A stretch of DNA of 64,000 nucleotides, from assembly GCA_028023455.1 (NCBI GenBank), contig JAQFVV010000001.1, positions 19,151,611-19,215,610 on the forward strand, read 5' to 3'. Under the pieces are notes generated by a model, which did no database searches, had not been told where the DNA came from, and worked only from the letters and a program-made list of their open reading frames with translations. This document shows, in pieces, positions 1-10,120 of this stretch. Source of the stretch: Epiperipatus broadwayi (Eukaryota; Onychophora; Udeonychophora; Euonychophora; Peripatidae). Numbering within the stretch: position 1 is the stretch's first letter; every line of letters starts with the position of its first letter. The position numbers and the translations under genes are program-made.

Positions 1-162
1 TGTTGCTGAAAGTGACAACATGTGAGATGGAAGAATGAGATAAAGAAGTTTACTGATGTCATATAAAAAAGGTAGACTAGAGATCAGAGAAATATGATTA
101 AACTTGGAGAGAGCTTTACTATGCAATGAATCAATAATAATTGAAAATGTTGATGATAAGTA

Positions 163-256
163 TTGGTGGCTTAGTGGTTAGCATAGCTGCCTTCCAAGCA
201 GCCAGCCTGGGTTTGCTTCCTGATCAACACTTTGACATATAAAAAAAAAAAACATT
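163..256 (+). repeat. tRNA-Gly-like retroposon (SINE head or tRNA pseudogene) with A-tail
   Basis: The sequence reads as a degraded tRNA. It has a D-arm/A-box-like segment (GGCTTAGTGGTTAGCA), a clear 5-bp anticodon stem GCTGC/GCAGC closing the loop CTTCCAA (anticodon TCC, glycine), and a B-box-like GGGTTTGCTTCC. The 3' acceptor strand does not close, and a run of 12 A residues follows at 241-252. The A-tail and the missing acceptor pairing argue for a retroposed, tRNA-derived element rather than a working tRNA gene. Target duplications were not resolved. Confidence 0.6.
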
Positions 257-1442
257 GTGATTTTATTTCATTTTGTGTTATTATTTTTTATTTATAGTCA
301 CTGAAAATCTTAATTTGATATAATTCTAATGTTTTTACTTCTTTAATATATAGGTCATCATTATAATGTGACAATACATATGAAAGATAAAACAATATTT
401 TTGATACATGTACATGAAAATATTCCAGTGCATATATATCACTAGTTGAAAATTAAATAGAAAATATTTAAATCACCCACCCTTTGTGAATAAATATAAA
501 GTCTGAACATCAAGGATACTCTCTTAAGTCATATGCTGCAATATTCTTATACATTAAAATTTAGACCTGTTCAAACAAAAAGCATGAAATTAAATTAGCG
601 ATGATGTTAAATTGCTAGTAAACAAAGATATTTAACTTATGTATACAAAGAAAATCTGCAACATTAATCATTTTAAACTTTGTTATCTCTCAACATAAAT
701 ATAATAAAATATTCCAGTATATATCACTAGATGAAAATTGAAAAGAAAATTACCCAAACATTAAGATATTTCAGTAATACCCTCATTGAGTAAATATAAT
801 GAGTGAATGTCAAACTCAAAAGCATAATGTCTTATTCTTATGCTGCACTGATGTTATATATTGAAATTCAGACTCAGCAATATGCATTAGATATTTTCTT
901 ATACAGTATATTTATGTTGGAGTTAGTAAAGTTTAAAATGACTATTGTTGTGGTCTTTCTTTGTATACATAAGTTAAACATGTTTGTTAAATTATTTTAA
1001 CATCATTGCTAATTTAATTTCATGCCTTTCTTTGAATAGGTCTGTATTTCAATATATAATATTATTGCAGCATAGGACTGATGCGAATATTTTTTTGAAT
1101 TTGACTGTTTACTGTTTAAACTTTTTATTGATTCCCAGAGGATGTTGCCTAAATATCATAACATTTGGGTAGGTGACTTAAATATTATACATATATATTC
1201 TTACCCATATAACATGAATACATGCACACTAAATTTTTGCATTTATAGAAATACATATCAAAAACTCCATTCATATTTATCATTCAAAACTTTAAATACA
1301 TTTCAGAAAAGATCATCTTTTTGAAAAATCAAATATTACTTTGTTAAAAATTAATGAAAGTATTATTATGGTTTTTGTTTTGTGTGAAAAGCATTTCTAT
1401 TAATGCAAATAATCATTTTAGTTTTTTTTTGTTATTGTTAAT
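257..1442. other. Anonymous AT-rich DNA
   Basis: No gene, RNA or repeat structure recognised. Two stretches near 420-480 and 710-770 share 'atattccagt..atatatcactag.tgaaaatt', and both are followed by similar text ('gaataaatataa...', 'gagtaaatataatgag...'). This indicates an old, diverged direct duplication with a spacing of about 290 bp. Confidence 0.4.
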
Positions 1443-1570
<128 letters not shown>

Positions 1571-1627
1571 CATTTTCATTATATACTTAAGATATATCTA
1601 AAATTGTTAGCAACTGTAATATTTTGC

Positions 1628-2480
1628 AATTTGATGATGATGTAAAGTTATTTGTTAGAATTGATAATTATCTGATTATTTAAGGTTGCAGAGTTTTATA
1701 AATGACTTTGTGATTTGGTGTAAAAAAAAATCAGATGATTGCTATTATTGAAAAAAACATTTGTTATGTCATTTTGTTATAAAACATTTCCCAGTTTTTT
1801 TCACTATTCTGTAGATAATATTGATATTCCTAGAAAGAATAGGAAAAAGGATTTAGGTGTTGGGTTTGATAGTAATGGTAATTTTTTTTTACCACATTAA
1901 TGAAATTATTCTTAAATGTAATAAGATTACTGAAGTTATAGCAAGGTCAAAAGCAGTGTTATATAGACAATCTTGCATTTATTTATTTTATGTAATGCTT
2001 GTACCTATAATTAATTATTGTTCTGTTATTTGGAATTCTAACACAAAATGTTATGAGGAATGACTGTAGAATATAATGAAGAAGTATTTTAAGTATGTAA
2101 GTTTGGAATTATCTTTAGATTGTGAAACATATTTTATGAAAAGAAGAATGTTGAATGGTGTAATATTTTAAGAAAAATTCTTTTATGTGAATTTGACGTA
2201 TTGGAATTTGTTCATAATATATGTTATAGAATTCCTAATATAACTAGAAATAATAATTTATTTTATATTAAAAAATATAATCATAATGTTTATAAGAATT
2301 CTGCTATGATTAGATTGTCCATGTTATATAACAAGATATGTTTGAATGTTGATATATTTAATTTGAATTGTCATGATTTTTTTAAAACAATGTAAACTAA
2401 TTTTTGGTTTTGTAAAAGCTGTTTGATAATTGGATTGTTACTAGTCTATTGTTACATGCTTAATAAATTGAATTGAATTA
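1628..2480 (+). pseudogene. Non-LTR retrotransposon remnant, C-terminal reverse transcriptase and 3' end (Jockey/CR1-like)
   Basis: Three-frame reading of the plus strand gives successive RT landmarks. FDDDVKLF at about 1630-1653 matches the FADD catalytic box of LINE reverse transcriptases. KDLGVGFDSNGNF at about 1850-1885 matches the conserved 'KDLGV.fD..l.F..H' segment. PIINYCSVIWNSNTK at about 2005-2050 matches the 'Y..PILEYcs.vWnp' block, and LSMLYNKICLNVDIF at about 2320-2360 matches the terminal 'R+..LyN.i..diF' region. Stops and frameshifts separate these pieces, so the copy is dead. The element ends in a short AATTG-type repeat (aataaattgaattgaatt), typical of LINE 3' ends. The 5' part is missing and the fragment begins just after the ATT run. 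Clade assignment is inferred from motif style only. Confidence 0.75.
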
Positions 2481-2878
2481 TTATTATGTTTCAATTGGTA
2501 AACTCTATTGCTCAAAAAGGGTTATATAAATTATAGTTAAAAACATGAGGTCTTAGATACAAATTAATTCATGATATTAAATATGTAATAAAGATTTACA
2601 ATCTTGTTTGTGATAGGAAAACTAACATGATTTACAGTCATTGTAAGAAAAATAATTATTACATATGTCAAATTAGGTTTATGTAGAATTTTTAAATGTG
2701 ATATTGAGAAAAATACATGGAAGCACATGATAGAATGAGTTAAAACATATGAAGATGTTAAAGTTGATGTTAGATTGACATATGGTTCCATAAAAATTTG
2801 GCTCATTTGGTGAGAGTACTACAGTTTTCATAGCTAAGTATTATTATCCATTTGTTACATAAGTTCCATGTGAAAAAA
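2481..2878. other. Anonymous AT-rich spacer
   Basis: No supported feature. It sits between a LINE 3' end and a minisatellite. Confidence 0.4.
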
Positions 2879-3562
2879 AAAGAAAAATACTAGTCAGCTT
2901 GAATTGCATCTTGAAAAAATGGAAAAATATTAGTTAGCATGAATTGCATTTGGGGGGAAATGAAAAAAATACTAGTCAGCATGAATTGCATTTTGGGAAA
3001 ATGGAAAAATATTAATTATCATAAATTGCATATTGGGAAAATGGAAAAATACTAGTCAGCCTGAATTGCATCCTGAGAAAAAAAGGGAAAATGCAAGTTA
3101 GCATGAATTGCATCCGGGTAAAATAGAAAAAATACTTGTCATCACGAATTGTATTTTGGGAAAATAAAAAAATACAAGCCAACATAAAATGCATCTTGGG
3201 AAAATAGAAAAATATTAATTCAGCATGGTTTGTATTTTGGAGAACATAGAAAACTGCTAGTCAGCATGAGTTGCATCTCAGGAAAATGGAAAAATATCTT
3301 GGAAAAATGGCAAAATACTCGTAAAATTGGATCTTGGGAAAATAAAAATATACTAATTCAGAATGAACTGCATTTTGGGAAAATGAAAAATATTAGTCAG
3401 TATGAATGACATCTTGAAAAAATGAAAAATAAATGTTAGCATAAATTGCATCTTGGGAAAATGAAAAAATACTAGTTCAGCATGAATTCTATTTTGTAAA
3501 AATGGAAAAATACTAGCTTGGTAAAATAGAAAAATATTTACTCAGCATGAATTGCATCTTGT
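2879..3562. repeat. Minisatellite, ~41-bp unit, about 16 degenerate copies
   Basis: The unit reads approximately CTAGTCAGCATGAATTGCAT followed by CTTGGGAAAATGGAAAAATA. It recurs from 2890 at 40-43 bp steps (for example 2891, 2932, 2974, 3015, 3054 and 3096) with scattered substitutions and one shortened unit near 3300. Short open frames here come from the repeat period and are not genes. Confidence 0.9.
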
Positions 3563-4427
3563 CATGTTTAGATTCCTAGCATTTTCTAAAAAAAAAATTG
3601 GAACTTGCTACCTTGACTGAACAAGTAAACTGCCCACTGCTGGATCATTATAAAGACATCATCTAGTCATGTGACATCTATGTTGCCAAATTGTTTTTAA
3701 AATTACTGTTTAATGATTTGATCCTTGTTAATATTTTGAATGAAAATTATCACAGAACACTGAAAAAAAGACATAAATCAATTTTAAATTGAACAAAGTG
3801 TGCACAAATAAGTTTTTTACCTCTTCAACTTCAGGTTTTCAGCACTTTCCAAATGCAAACTCTGAAGCCTATCACCTTAACTTTGAACAGGTGAACTATT
3901 TGCTGCTGAACTATTACTGTTGTTGTTATTGTTATTATTATCATCATCATCATCATCATCATTATTATTATTATTATTTACTTTTATTATTTTTATTAAA
4001 CAGTTACAAAATATGGAGGTCTTTGTTGCAGACTTCATAATATTAGATCATGACTTTTTTTTCCTACCTGTATCTCTCTAATTTGTACTTTCATGACTTA
4101 TTAATTTATTTCAGTATTATCAAAAGTTGTAACTATTGCCATCATATTGACCTTTCCAAATATTTTTTTTTCATAAGCATCCATATTCTTTCTTCCAGTG
4201 ATATCAATCTACCCATTTAATTCATTAGGTGTTAATATTGGCTGCAATATCAGTTTTTTTTTTCATTTGTATTTCATGAATTTGTGCATGCTTTAGGAAT
4301 TTATATATATATATATATATATTAGATAATGATTAAGTACTGTCTTAAAACTTAGTATATATGTATATTATATGAGACATCCTGAGTATGACCTAAATAT
4401 AAAAGGATATAAATCATTGAAATTATT
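3563..4427. other. AT-rich spacer with a (TTA/TCA)n microsatellite
   Basis: No gene seen. A mixed GTT/TTA/TCA/TTA trinucleotide run occupies about 3916-3978. A short (AT)n run lies at about 4302-4322. Confidence 0.6.
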
Positions 4428-4502
4428 GTCCTGCATGATTTAGTGTAATGGTAGAGGGTTGGTCTCTGGAGCTCAAGGTCCATGGGTCATAGTTCCAGCT
4501 CT
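4428..4502 (+). repeat. tRNA-derived SINE head (family 1)
   Basis: An A-box-like TTTAGTGTAATGGTAGAGG is followed about 35 bp later by a B-box-like GGGTCATAGTTCCAGC. Between them, GGTCTCTGGAGCTCAAGGTC resembles an anticodon arm. Two further diverged copies of the same text occur near 11372 (+) and 12335 (-), which shows it is a dispersed family. Confidence 0.55.
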
Positions 4503-4717
4503 AGTACTTGAACTTTTCATGATTTATTGAAATTATTTGAAATTAAAAATTTCAGTGAATACAAATGAAAATAAATAATAAAAATGGCAAAAATGTGCAT
4601 ATGATAAAATGTATGTACGTGTGTATATATGTAACACTGCATACCACTATGATATCAATTATAATTAAAGTAGAATACATATATAACATTAAAGATTATT
4701 AGTAAATTTGAAAAAAA

Positions 4718-4810
4718 TTTCTTCACAATCATGGTTTCACTTATTAAACACATAGACTTTCTCAAGTGAAATGTACTGCTTTAATAAGTGAAACCATGAT
4801 TGTTAAGAAA
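4718..4810. repeat. Inverted repeat hairpin, 31-bp arms
   Basis: Arms at 4718-4748 and 4780-4810 (core AATCATGGTTTCACTTATTA and its complement) match with one mismatch and flank a 31-nt loop. The size resembles a very small palindromic MITE. No flanking duplication was resolved. Confidence 0.85.
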
Positions 4811-4911
4811 ATATTTATAAAAAATTGTCAGGTTTATTAGTATTTTTATTACTTTGTGTTTATTCTATTTTGTAATTATAAATTTTATTAAACGCCCATT
4901 ATTATATTAAG

Positions 4912-5072
4912 TAATAATTTACTAAGGCTGTAACCTTAGAAATAAGCGTCTGAAAAATACGAAGGTAGGGACCTCTATAGGTCTTAAGCTTGTGTTTTAA
5001 GACCTATAGAGGTCCCTACCTTCGTATTTTTCAGACGCTTATTTCTAAGGTTACAGCCTTAGTAAATTATTA
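4912..5072. repeat. Perfect 74-bp palindrome with 13-nt loop
   Basis: Arms at 4912-4985 and 4999-5072 are exact reverse complements, including TACTAAGGCTGTAACCTTAG and GTAGGGACCTCTATAGGTCT. The spacer is AAGCTTGTGTTTT. With arms this perfect in decayed surroundings, the structure is young or maintained by gene conversion. It could be a foldback MITE. A transcript would form a long hairpin. There is no coding content. Confidence 0.95.
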
Positions 5073-5806
5073 TTCTATTTTGGTAAATATATATGCTGTA
5101 CATGTATAGTATAAAATATTATGTAAAACATTAAAAGCCAAGAACTCACTGCTTATTATATATAAATGACATGTCAAGTCTCCCAGTATTAATACCCAAA
5201 TTGCTTGAGCAAGTAAAAGTGAATTCACTTTTATCTGCATCTAAAGATGTTATCTTAAAATGAATTCAAATAATAACAAGTTTAAAGAATGAAAGTGTAT
5301 TCATTGCAAATGTAAGCAATCATCCAATAACTATTTTCACTCAATTTTTTCAAGGTAGAATCACTGAGCACCCACTTTTAGTACCCTTGAGAAAGACCAA
5401 AACCAATACTAATATGTAAATGTGATAAATTTATGACATAAATTACTATGAAATAAATTAAGAGCTATGACCTTTCTCATTCATTGAATAAATATTGGAT
5501 ATATTTACAATATTTATATGTTAATGTTTATTTTAGTTTTTCTCAAGGCTATTACAAGTGAGAGCTTAATGGTTCTCCCTTGAGAAAGTTAAGTAAAACC
5601 AAATTAATCTGAGACTTGTTTATATTTGTAATAAATACAAGTTCATTCTAACAGCTTATTATTATTTAAATCCATTTCAATGAAGCATTTTTAAATGCAG
5701 ACAAAAATAAATGCAAATTCAATTTTGCTTGCTAAGAACAATCAGGCTTTGTCACTAAGAAGGCTTGGCAAGTTATTTATATGGGAGTGAGAAGGATCAT
5801 AACTCT
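5073..5806. other. Anonymous AT-rich DNA
   Basis: No gene seen. It contains a perfect 20-bp palindrome TAAAAGTGAATTCACTTTTA (5214-5233) and three scattered occurrences of 'cttgagaaag' or its complement (about 5388, 5540 and 5579). Confidence 0.4.
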
Positions 5807-5979
5807 TTATATATATATATATATATATATATATGATAAACAAAAATGCAAGTTAAAAAACTTGCTAACGCTTGTATTTATGTCCACAGATGGCGTCCTA
5901 CCAAGACTGCCAATCAAGCGTGTTTTGTTTACATAAACGTCAGAGTAGTTAGTATTCACTATCTCTAACTATAATTCCA

Positions 5980-6023
5980 CTTTCAGATCATGATTTCAAG
6001 CTATTTGCTATCGTCAGTGAAAG
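5980..6023 (-). ncRNA. Hammerhead ribozyme, family A copy 1
   Basis: On the minus strand: helix I CTTTCA/TGAAAG (6 bp), core CTGACGA, helix II AGC/GCT with loop AAATA, core GAAA, helix III TCATGA, and cleavage triplet ATC. All conserved hammerhead core nucleotides are present. Helix III is only two pairs around a 2-nt loop and is self-complementary, as in minimal type I hammerheads that act as dimers. Confidence 0.82.
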
Positions 6024-6386
6024 ACAGGAATAAAGAAACTAGATCTGAATACAAACTCTGAGCGTTTATGAAACAATTTCTATTCAGCTTGCAAGCGTGA
6101 ATTTTTTAGACACGTAATGTCTTCAAACTCAGCATAGCAAACCAGATAGCTACATGGGTCTGATCTCAGTTCAGCATCACCACATAGTAGAAGCCTCTGC
6201 AATCTATATCATTGCAAGAAAGACCTCAAAGGTACATTTATGATAAACAAAAATGCAAGTTAAAAAACTTGCTAACGCTTGTATTTATGTCCACAGATGG
6301 CGTCCTACCAAGACTGCCAATCAAGCGTGTTTTGTTTACATAAACGTCAGAGTAGTTAGTATTCACTATCTCTAACTATAATTCCA

Positions 6387-6430
6387 CTTTCAGATCATGA
6401 TTTCAAGCTATTTGCTATCGTCAGTGAAAG
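6387..6430 (-). ncRNA. Hammerhead ribozyme, family A copy 2
   Basis: Identical in sequence to the copy at 5980-6023 and spaced 407 bp from it, so a self-cleaved monomer would be ~407 nt. Confidence 0.82.
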
Positions 6431-6792
6431 ACAGGAATAAAGAAACTAGATCTGAATACAAACTCTGAGCGTTTATGAAACAATTTCTATTCAGCTTGCA
6501 AGCGTGAATTTTTAGACACGTAATGTCTTCAAACTCAGCATAGCAAACCAGATAGCTACATGGGTCTGATCTCAGTTCAGCATCACCACATAGTAGAAGC
6601 CTCTGCAATCTATATCATTGCAAGAAAGACCTCAAAGGTACATTTATGATAAACAAAAATGCAAGTTAAAAAACTTGCTAACGCTTGTATTTATGTCCAC
6701 AGATGGCGTCCTACCAAGACTGCCAATCAAGCGTGTTTTGTTTACATAAACGTCAGAGTAGTTAGTATTCACTATCTCTAACTATAATTCCA

Positions 6793-6836
6793 CTTTCAGA
6801 TCATGATTTCAAGCTATTTGCTATCATCAGTGAAAG
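6793..6836 (-). ncRNA. Hammerhead ribozyme, family A copy 3
   Basis: Same as copy 1 except for CTGATGA in place of CTGACGA. The change is at the variable seventh position, so the core stays intact. Confidence 0.82.
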
Positions 6837-7004
6837 ACAGGAATAAAGAAACTAGATCTAAATACAAACTCTGAGCGTTTATCTGGTTTGCTATGCTGAG
6901 TTTGAAGACATTACGTGTCTAAAAAATTCACGCTTGCAAGCTGAATAGAAATTGTTTCATAAACGCTCAGAGTTTGTATTTAGATCTAGTTTCTTTATTC
7001 CTGT

Positions 7005-7048
7005 CTTTCACTGACGATAGCAAATAGCTTGAAATCATGATCTGAAAG
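7005..7048 (+). ncRNA. Hammerhead ribozyme, family A copy 4
   Basis: Helix I pairs 7005-7010 (CTTTCA) with 7043-7048 (TGAAAG). The core CTGACGA lies at 7011-7017, GAAA at 7031-7034 and self-complementary TCATGA at 7035-7040. Predicted cleavage follows C7042 of the ATC triplet. Confidence 0.82.
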
Positions 7049-7411
7049 TGGAATTATAGTTAGAGATAGTGAATACTAACTACTCTGACGTTTATGTAAA
7101 CAAAACACGCTTGATTGGCAGTCTTGGTAGGACGCCATCTGTGGACATAAATACAAGCGTTAGCAAGTTTTTTAACTTGCATTTTTGTTTATCATAAATG
7201 TACCTTTGAGGTCTTTCTTGCAATGATATAGATTGCAGAGGCTTCTACTATGTGGTGATGCTGAACTGAGATCAGACCCATGTAGCTATCTGGTTTGCTA
7301 TGCTGAGTTTGAAGACATTACGTGTCTAAAAAATTCACGCTTGCAAGCTGAATAGAAATTGTTTCATAAACGCTCAGAGTTTGTATTCAGATCTAGTTTC
7401 TTTATTCCTGT

Positions 7412-7455
7412 CTTTCACTGACGATAGCAAATAGCTTGAAATCATGATCTGAAAG
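7412..7455 (+). ncRNA. Hammerhead ribozyme, family A copy 5
   Basis: Same motif as at 7005-7048, 407 bp downstream, with a complete core. Confidence 0.82.
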
Positions 7456-7810
7456 TGGAATTATAGTTAGAGATAGTGAATACTAACTACTCTGACGTTT
7501 ATGTAAACAAAACACGCTTGATTGGCAGTCTTGGTAGGACGCCATCTGTGGACATAAATACAAGCGTTAGCAAGTTAAAAAACTTGTTTATCATAAATGT
7601 ACCTTTGAGGTCTTTCTTGCAATGATATAGATTGCAGAGGCTTCTACTATGTGGTGATGCTGAACTGAGATCAGACCCATGTAGCTATCTGGTTTGCTAT
7701 GCTGAGTTTGAAGACATTACGTGTCTAAAAAATTCACGCTTGCAAGCTGAATAGAAATTGTTTCATAAACGCTCAGAGTTTGTATTCAGATCTAGTTTCT
7801 TTATTCCTGT

Positions 7811-7854
7811 CTTTCACTGACGATAGCAAATAGCTTGAAATCATGATCTGAAAG
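7811..7854 (+). ncRNA. Hammerhead ribozyme, family A copy 6
   Basis: Same motif with complete core. It lies 399 bp after copy 5 because of the small deletion in the intervening unit. Confidence 0.82.
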
Positions 7855-7950
7855 TGGAATTATAGTTAGAGATAGTGAATACTAACTACTCTGACGTTTA
7901 TGTAAACAAAACATACGCTTGATTGGCAGTCTTGGTAGGACGCCATCTGT

Positions 7951-7956
<6 letters not shown>

Positions 7957-8010
<54 letters not shown>
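7957..8010. repeat. (AT)n microsatellite
   Basis: About 54 bp of AT with one GT interruption, flanking the HHR family A block. A second (AT)n at 5807-5833 flanks the other side, so the block may have inserted into an AT tract. Confidence 0.9.
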
Positions 8011-9050
8011 GACATATTATCTAAGTTTATCCATGTATAATTTATTGCACTAAAATTATATATCTGTTTTCTATTGGTGAAATATTCACTATTGTTGTAT
8101 GCTAATGTTTACAGGGTCTCTACAACCATTTGTATAATAGTCATTACCCAATTGATGACCAGTGTGACCAGAAATACATTGGTATATATTTTTAATGCGC
8201 AAAATTATATATAGAAAAATACAGATAATATAACATGACATTTATATTTATAACTCATGAAAATATTTGTTTTAACATATATATAAATAAAATCTTTTTT
8301 GGGTAAACTATGTATTATTTTGTTTAAATTCCCAATATTTTGATGAAATATTATTCATCACTAATGTTATGATCTTAATGACATAGAAATATATGATCAG
8401 ATATTATGAAGTCTGCAATAAAATACCTTGATGTTTTGTGACTGTTTAATAATAACAAGGAGAGGGATGAGGAGGAAAAGAAGAAAAAGAAGATAATGAT
8501 GATAATGATGATTTCTTACATTAATATGGCAATAAATAAGTTATGAAAAAATATATACAATGGACAAAGGCATAATAGTAACCAGCCAAAGATAAAATTA
8601 AGACAGACTAATAAGCAACAAAATGTGACACTCAATTACTAACACCCACTTATTAAGCTTAATATAAGAACATATAATTTATTGAAGTAATGTATAAAAA
8701 ATTATAAGTAAGCAAAAACAAAAAAAAAGATTGGGAAACAACAAAATATTGTAAATATGTGTATATAATGTCCTTTAATAAAGGTAAATGCTTAAAATAA
8801 AACAATAAGTGTAATAATACGTTTATTAACTTTTAATAGTGTAATATTTAAAGTTTTGAATGATAAATATTATTGGAGATTTTGATATCTATTAAAAGCA
8901 TTTTTTGAATAAGAATATATCAAAGTATTGTTTTCTTTACATTATATAACTGTGAAAATATTAAATATTATTTATATATATATTATAGTACTATGAAATG
9001 AAAAATTTATATAGAAGATATAGAAATAATAAATAATTGCTAGGTTTAAT
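8011..9050. other. Anonymous AT-rich DNA
   Basis: No supported feature apart from short A-rich and GATGATAATGAT-like runs near 8460-8510. Confidence 0.4.
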
Positions 9051-9135
9051 TGGCTATAACCCTGCACAATTGGTAGAGCATCAATCTTAGGATTAGGAAG
9101 TACCAGGATCTATTCAGGTGCTCATAGGTCTGTTG
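9051..9135 (+). repeat. tRNA-derived SINE head (family 2)
   Basis: A-box-like TGCACAATTGGTAGAGCA, anticodon-arm-like ATCAATCTTAGGATTAGG, and a weak B box (AGGATCTATTC) follow in tRNA order and spacing. It differs from the family at 4428. The 3' body is not defined. Confidence 0.5.
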
Positions 9136-9980
9136 CTCAAACTTCTTATGAATTCCCAAGCAATAAAGCCATATGTTTTTTTTTATTTTATTGAATATAA
9201 GACAAGCACAAAGAATCAGCAGATGGGCATCAAAATTAACTGTTTTTTTAAAAAAGTAATATGGTAAAATCTTAGACTAATCATAATCAAGCTAATGCAA
9301 AACATGATGTGTAATAATATAAAAGAGTAAGCACCAATATTTCTTGTTGCATACACCTGCTAATAATACTAAAGTATACCAAATATATAGCAAATAGCAT
9401 AAAAACATGATATTAAATGTTGTATAAGTGTAACTATTCATCTTCACATACATATAATTACATCCTATTTAAATTAATAAAATAATTTATATCATTTTTA
9501 CTTTATTTACTTTTCTAGTTTTTTTGTCTTTTCCTATTATTCTGTGTCCCTCAGTATCATCAACCTAAAATGTATTTCAATATATATATTATGCATGTGT
9601 GAGAAAGAGAAGAAAAGGAGAGCGAATATGTTAAAATTTGTGGTTATGCTTAAAATTTAATTTCTAAAATTTAATAAATTATTTACGCAATATAATTCAA
9701 AATGTGTTACCTGTAAAATTAGTTACCAAATCAAATCAATAAAAACATACCGCAGCTACGTTTGAAAATATAAATTCTCAACACAAACTACTAAATCATT
9801 TAGATGAGGAAAACAAACAACCCAAAATACTTCCGCAATATTACTGCTGCATCTCCGGAGGTTTCTGGCTGAAAAATCACATCCATTTCGCATATAGTTA
9901 TAGCAATTTCATATAATCTTTAAAGATATTTTACACACATAATATCTACATGTATATCATAAAAAACGTTTTTAATTCGA
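9136..9980. other. Anonymous DNA with a slightly GC-richer patch
   Basis: Mostly AT-rich and featureless. About 9750-9890 is less AT-rich (for example CTGCATCTCCGGAGGTTTCTG), but no open frame or splice pattern was persuasive. Confidence 0.35.
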
Positions 9981-9982
9981 GC

Positions 9983-10120
9983 GTTTTTTTTTTTTTTTTT
10001 TAGCATTGTAGATCACATGTTAAATATCTTAAAATAGCTTATTACCGAACCCAGGCCTTACCAACATCCCCCTACAGTGAATCAATGAAGAAGATAACAT
10101 ACTTGTCCGGTTTGCAAATT
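9983..10120 (-). repeat. Possible retroposed transcript with poly(A), minus strand
   Basis: Read on the minus strand, a segment containing a B-box-like TGGGTTCGGTAA leads into an 18-19-nt A-run (T-run on plus at 9985-10002). The GC content is above the surroundings. No A box or flanking duplication was found, so this is only a candidate tRNA-derived or other retroposon. Confidence 0.35.

Larger units (their letters stand above)
5834..6882 (-). repeat. HHR family A, left half: three tandem ~406-bp units, ribozyme on minus strand
   Basis: Units run 5834-6240, 6241-6646 and 6647-6882, the third being truncated. Units 1 and 2 are nearly identical across their full length. Each begins TGATAAACAAAAATGC on the plus strand and contains a minus-strand hammerhead motif. 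A box reading TGGGTCTGATCTCAGTTCAG on the plus strand is present in the two full units. The block starts directly against an AT microsatellite. Tandem small units with a hammerhead and no coding capacity fit the animal retrozyme or Penelope-type terminal repeat description. Class assignment is inference. Confidence 0.9.
6883..7956 (+). repeat. HHR family A, right half: three inverted ~400-bp units, ribozyme on plus strand
   Basis: Units run 6883-7194 (5'-truncated), 7195-7593 and 7594-7956 (3'-truncated at GTGGACAT). They are near-identical reverse complements of the left half, making 5834-7956 a palindrome centred at about 6882/6883. The middle unit carries a small deletion and flip at its inner hairpin (CAAGTTAAAAAACTTG in place of CAAGTTTTTTAACTTG plus ten more bases). 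The block runs into a long AT microsatellite. Confidence 0.9.

Noticed and set aside
163-256. Functional tRNA-Gly gene
   Set aside because: The acceptor stem does not close and an A-tail follows, as in retroposed copies.
3012-3194. 60-codon minus-strand frame
   Set aside because: It arises from the 41-bp minisatellite period, with no family resemblance.
6408-6608. 66-codon minus-strand frame inside HHR family A
   Set aside because: It overlaps a non-coding ribozyme unit and is not open in the other copies of the unit.
5834-7956. Regular repeats considered as a CRISPR array or satellite
   Set aside because: Units are ~405 bp with no short repeat/variable spacer structure, and they invert in the middle. 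The context is eukaryotic.
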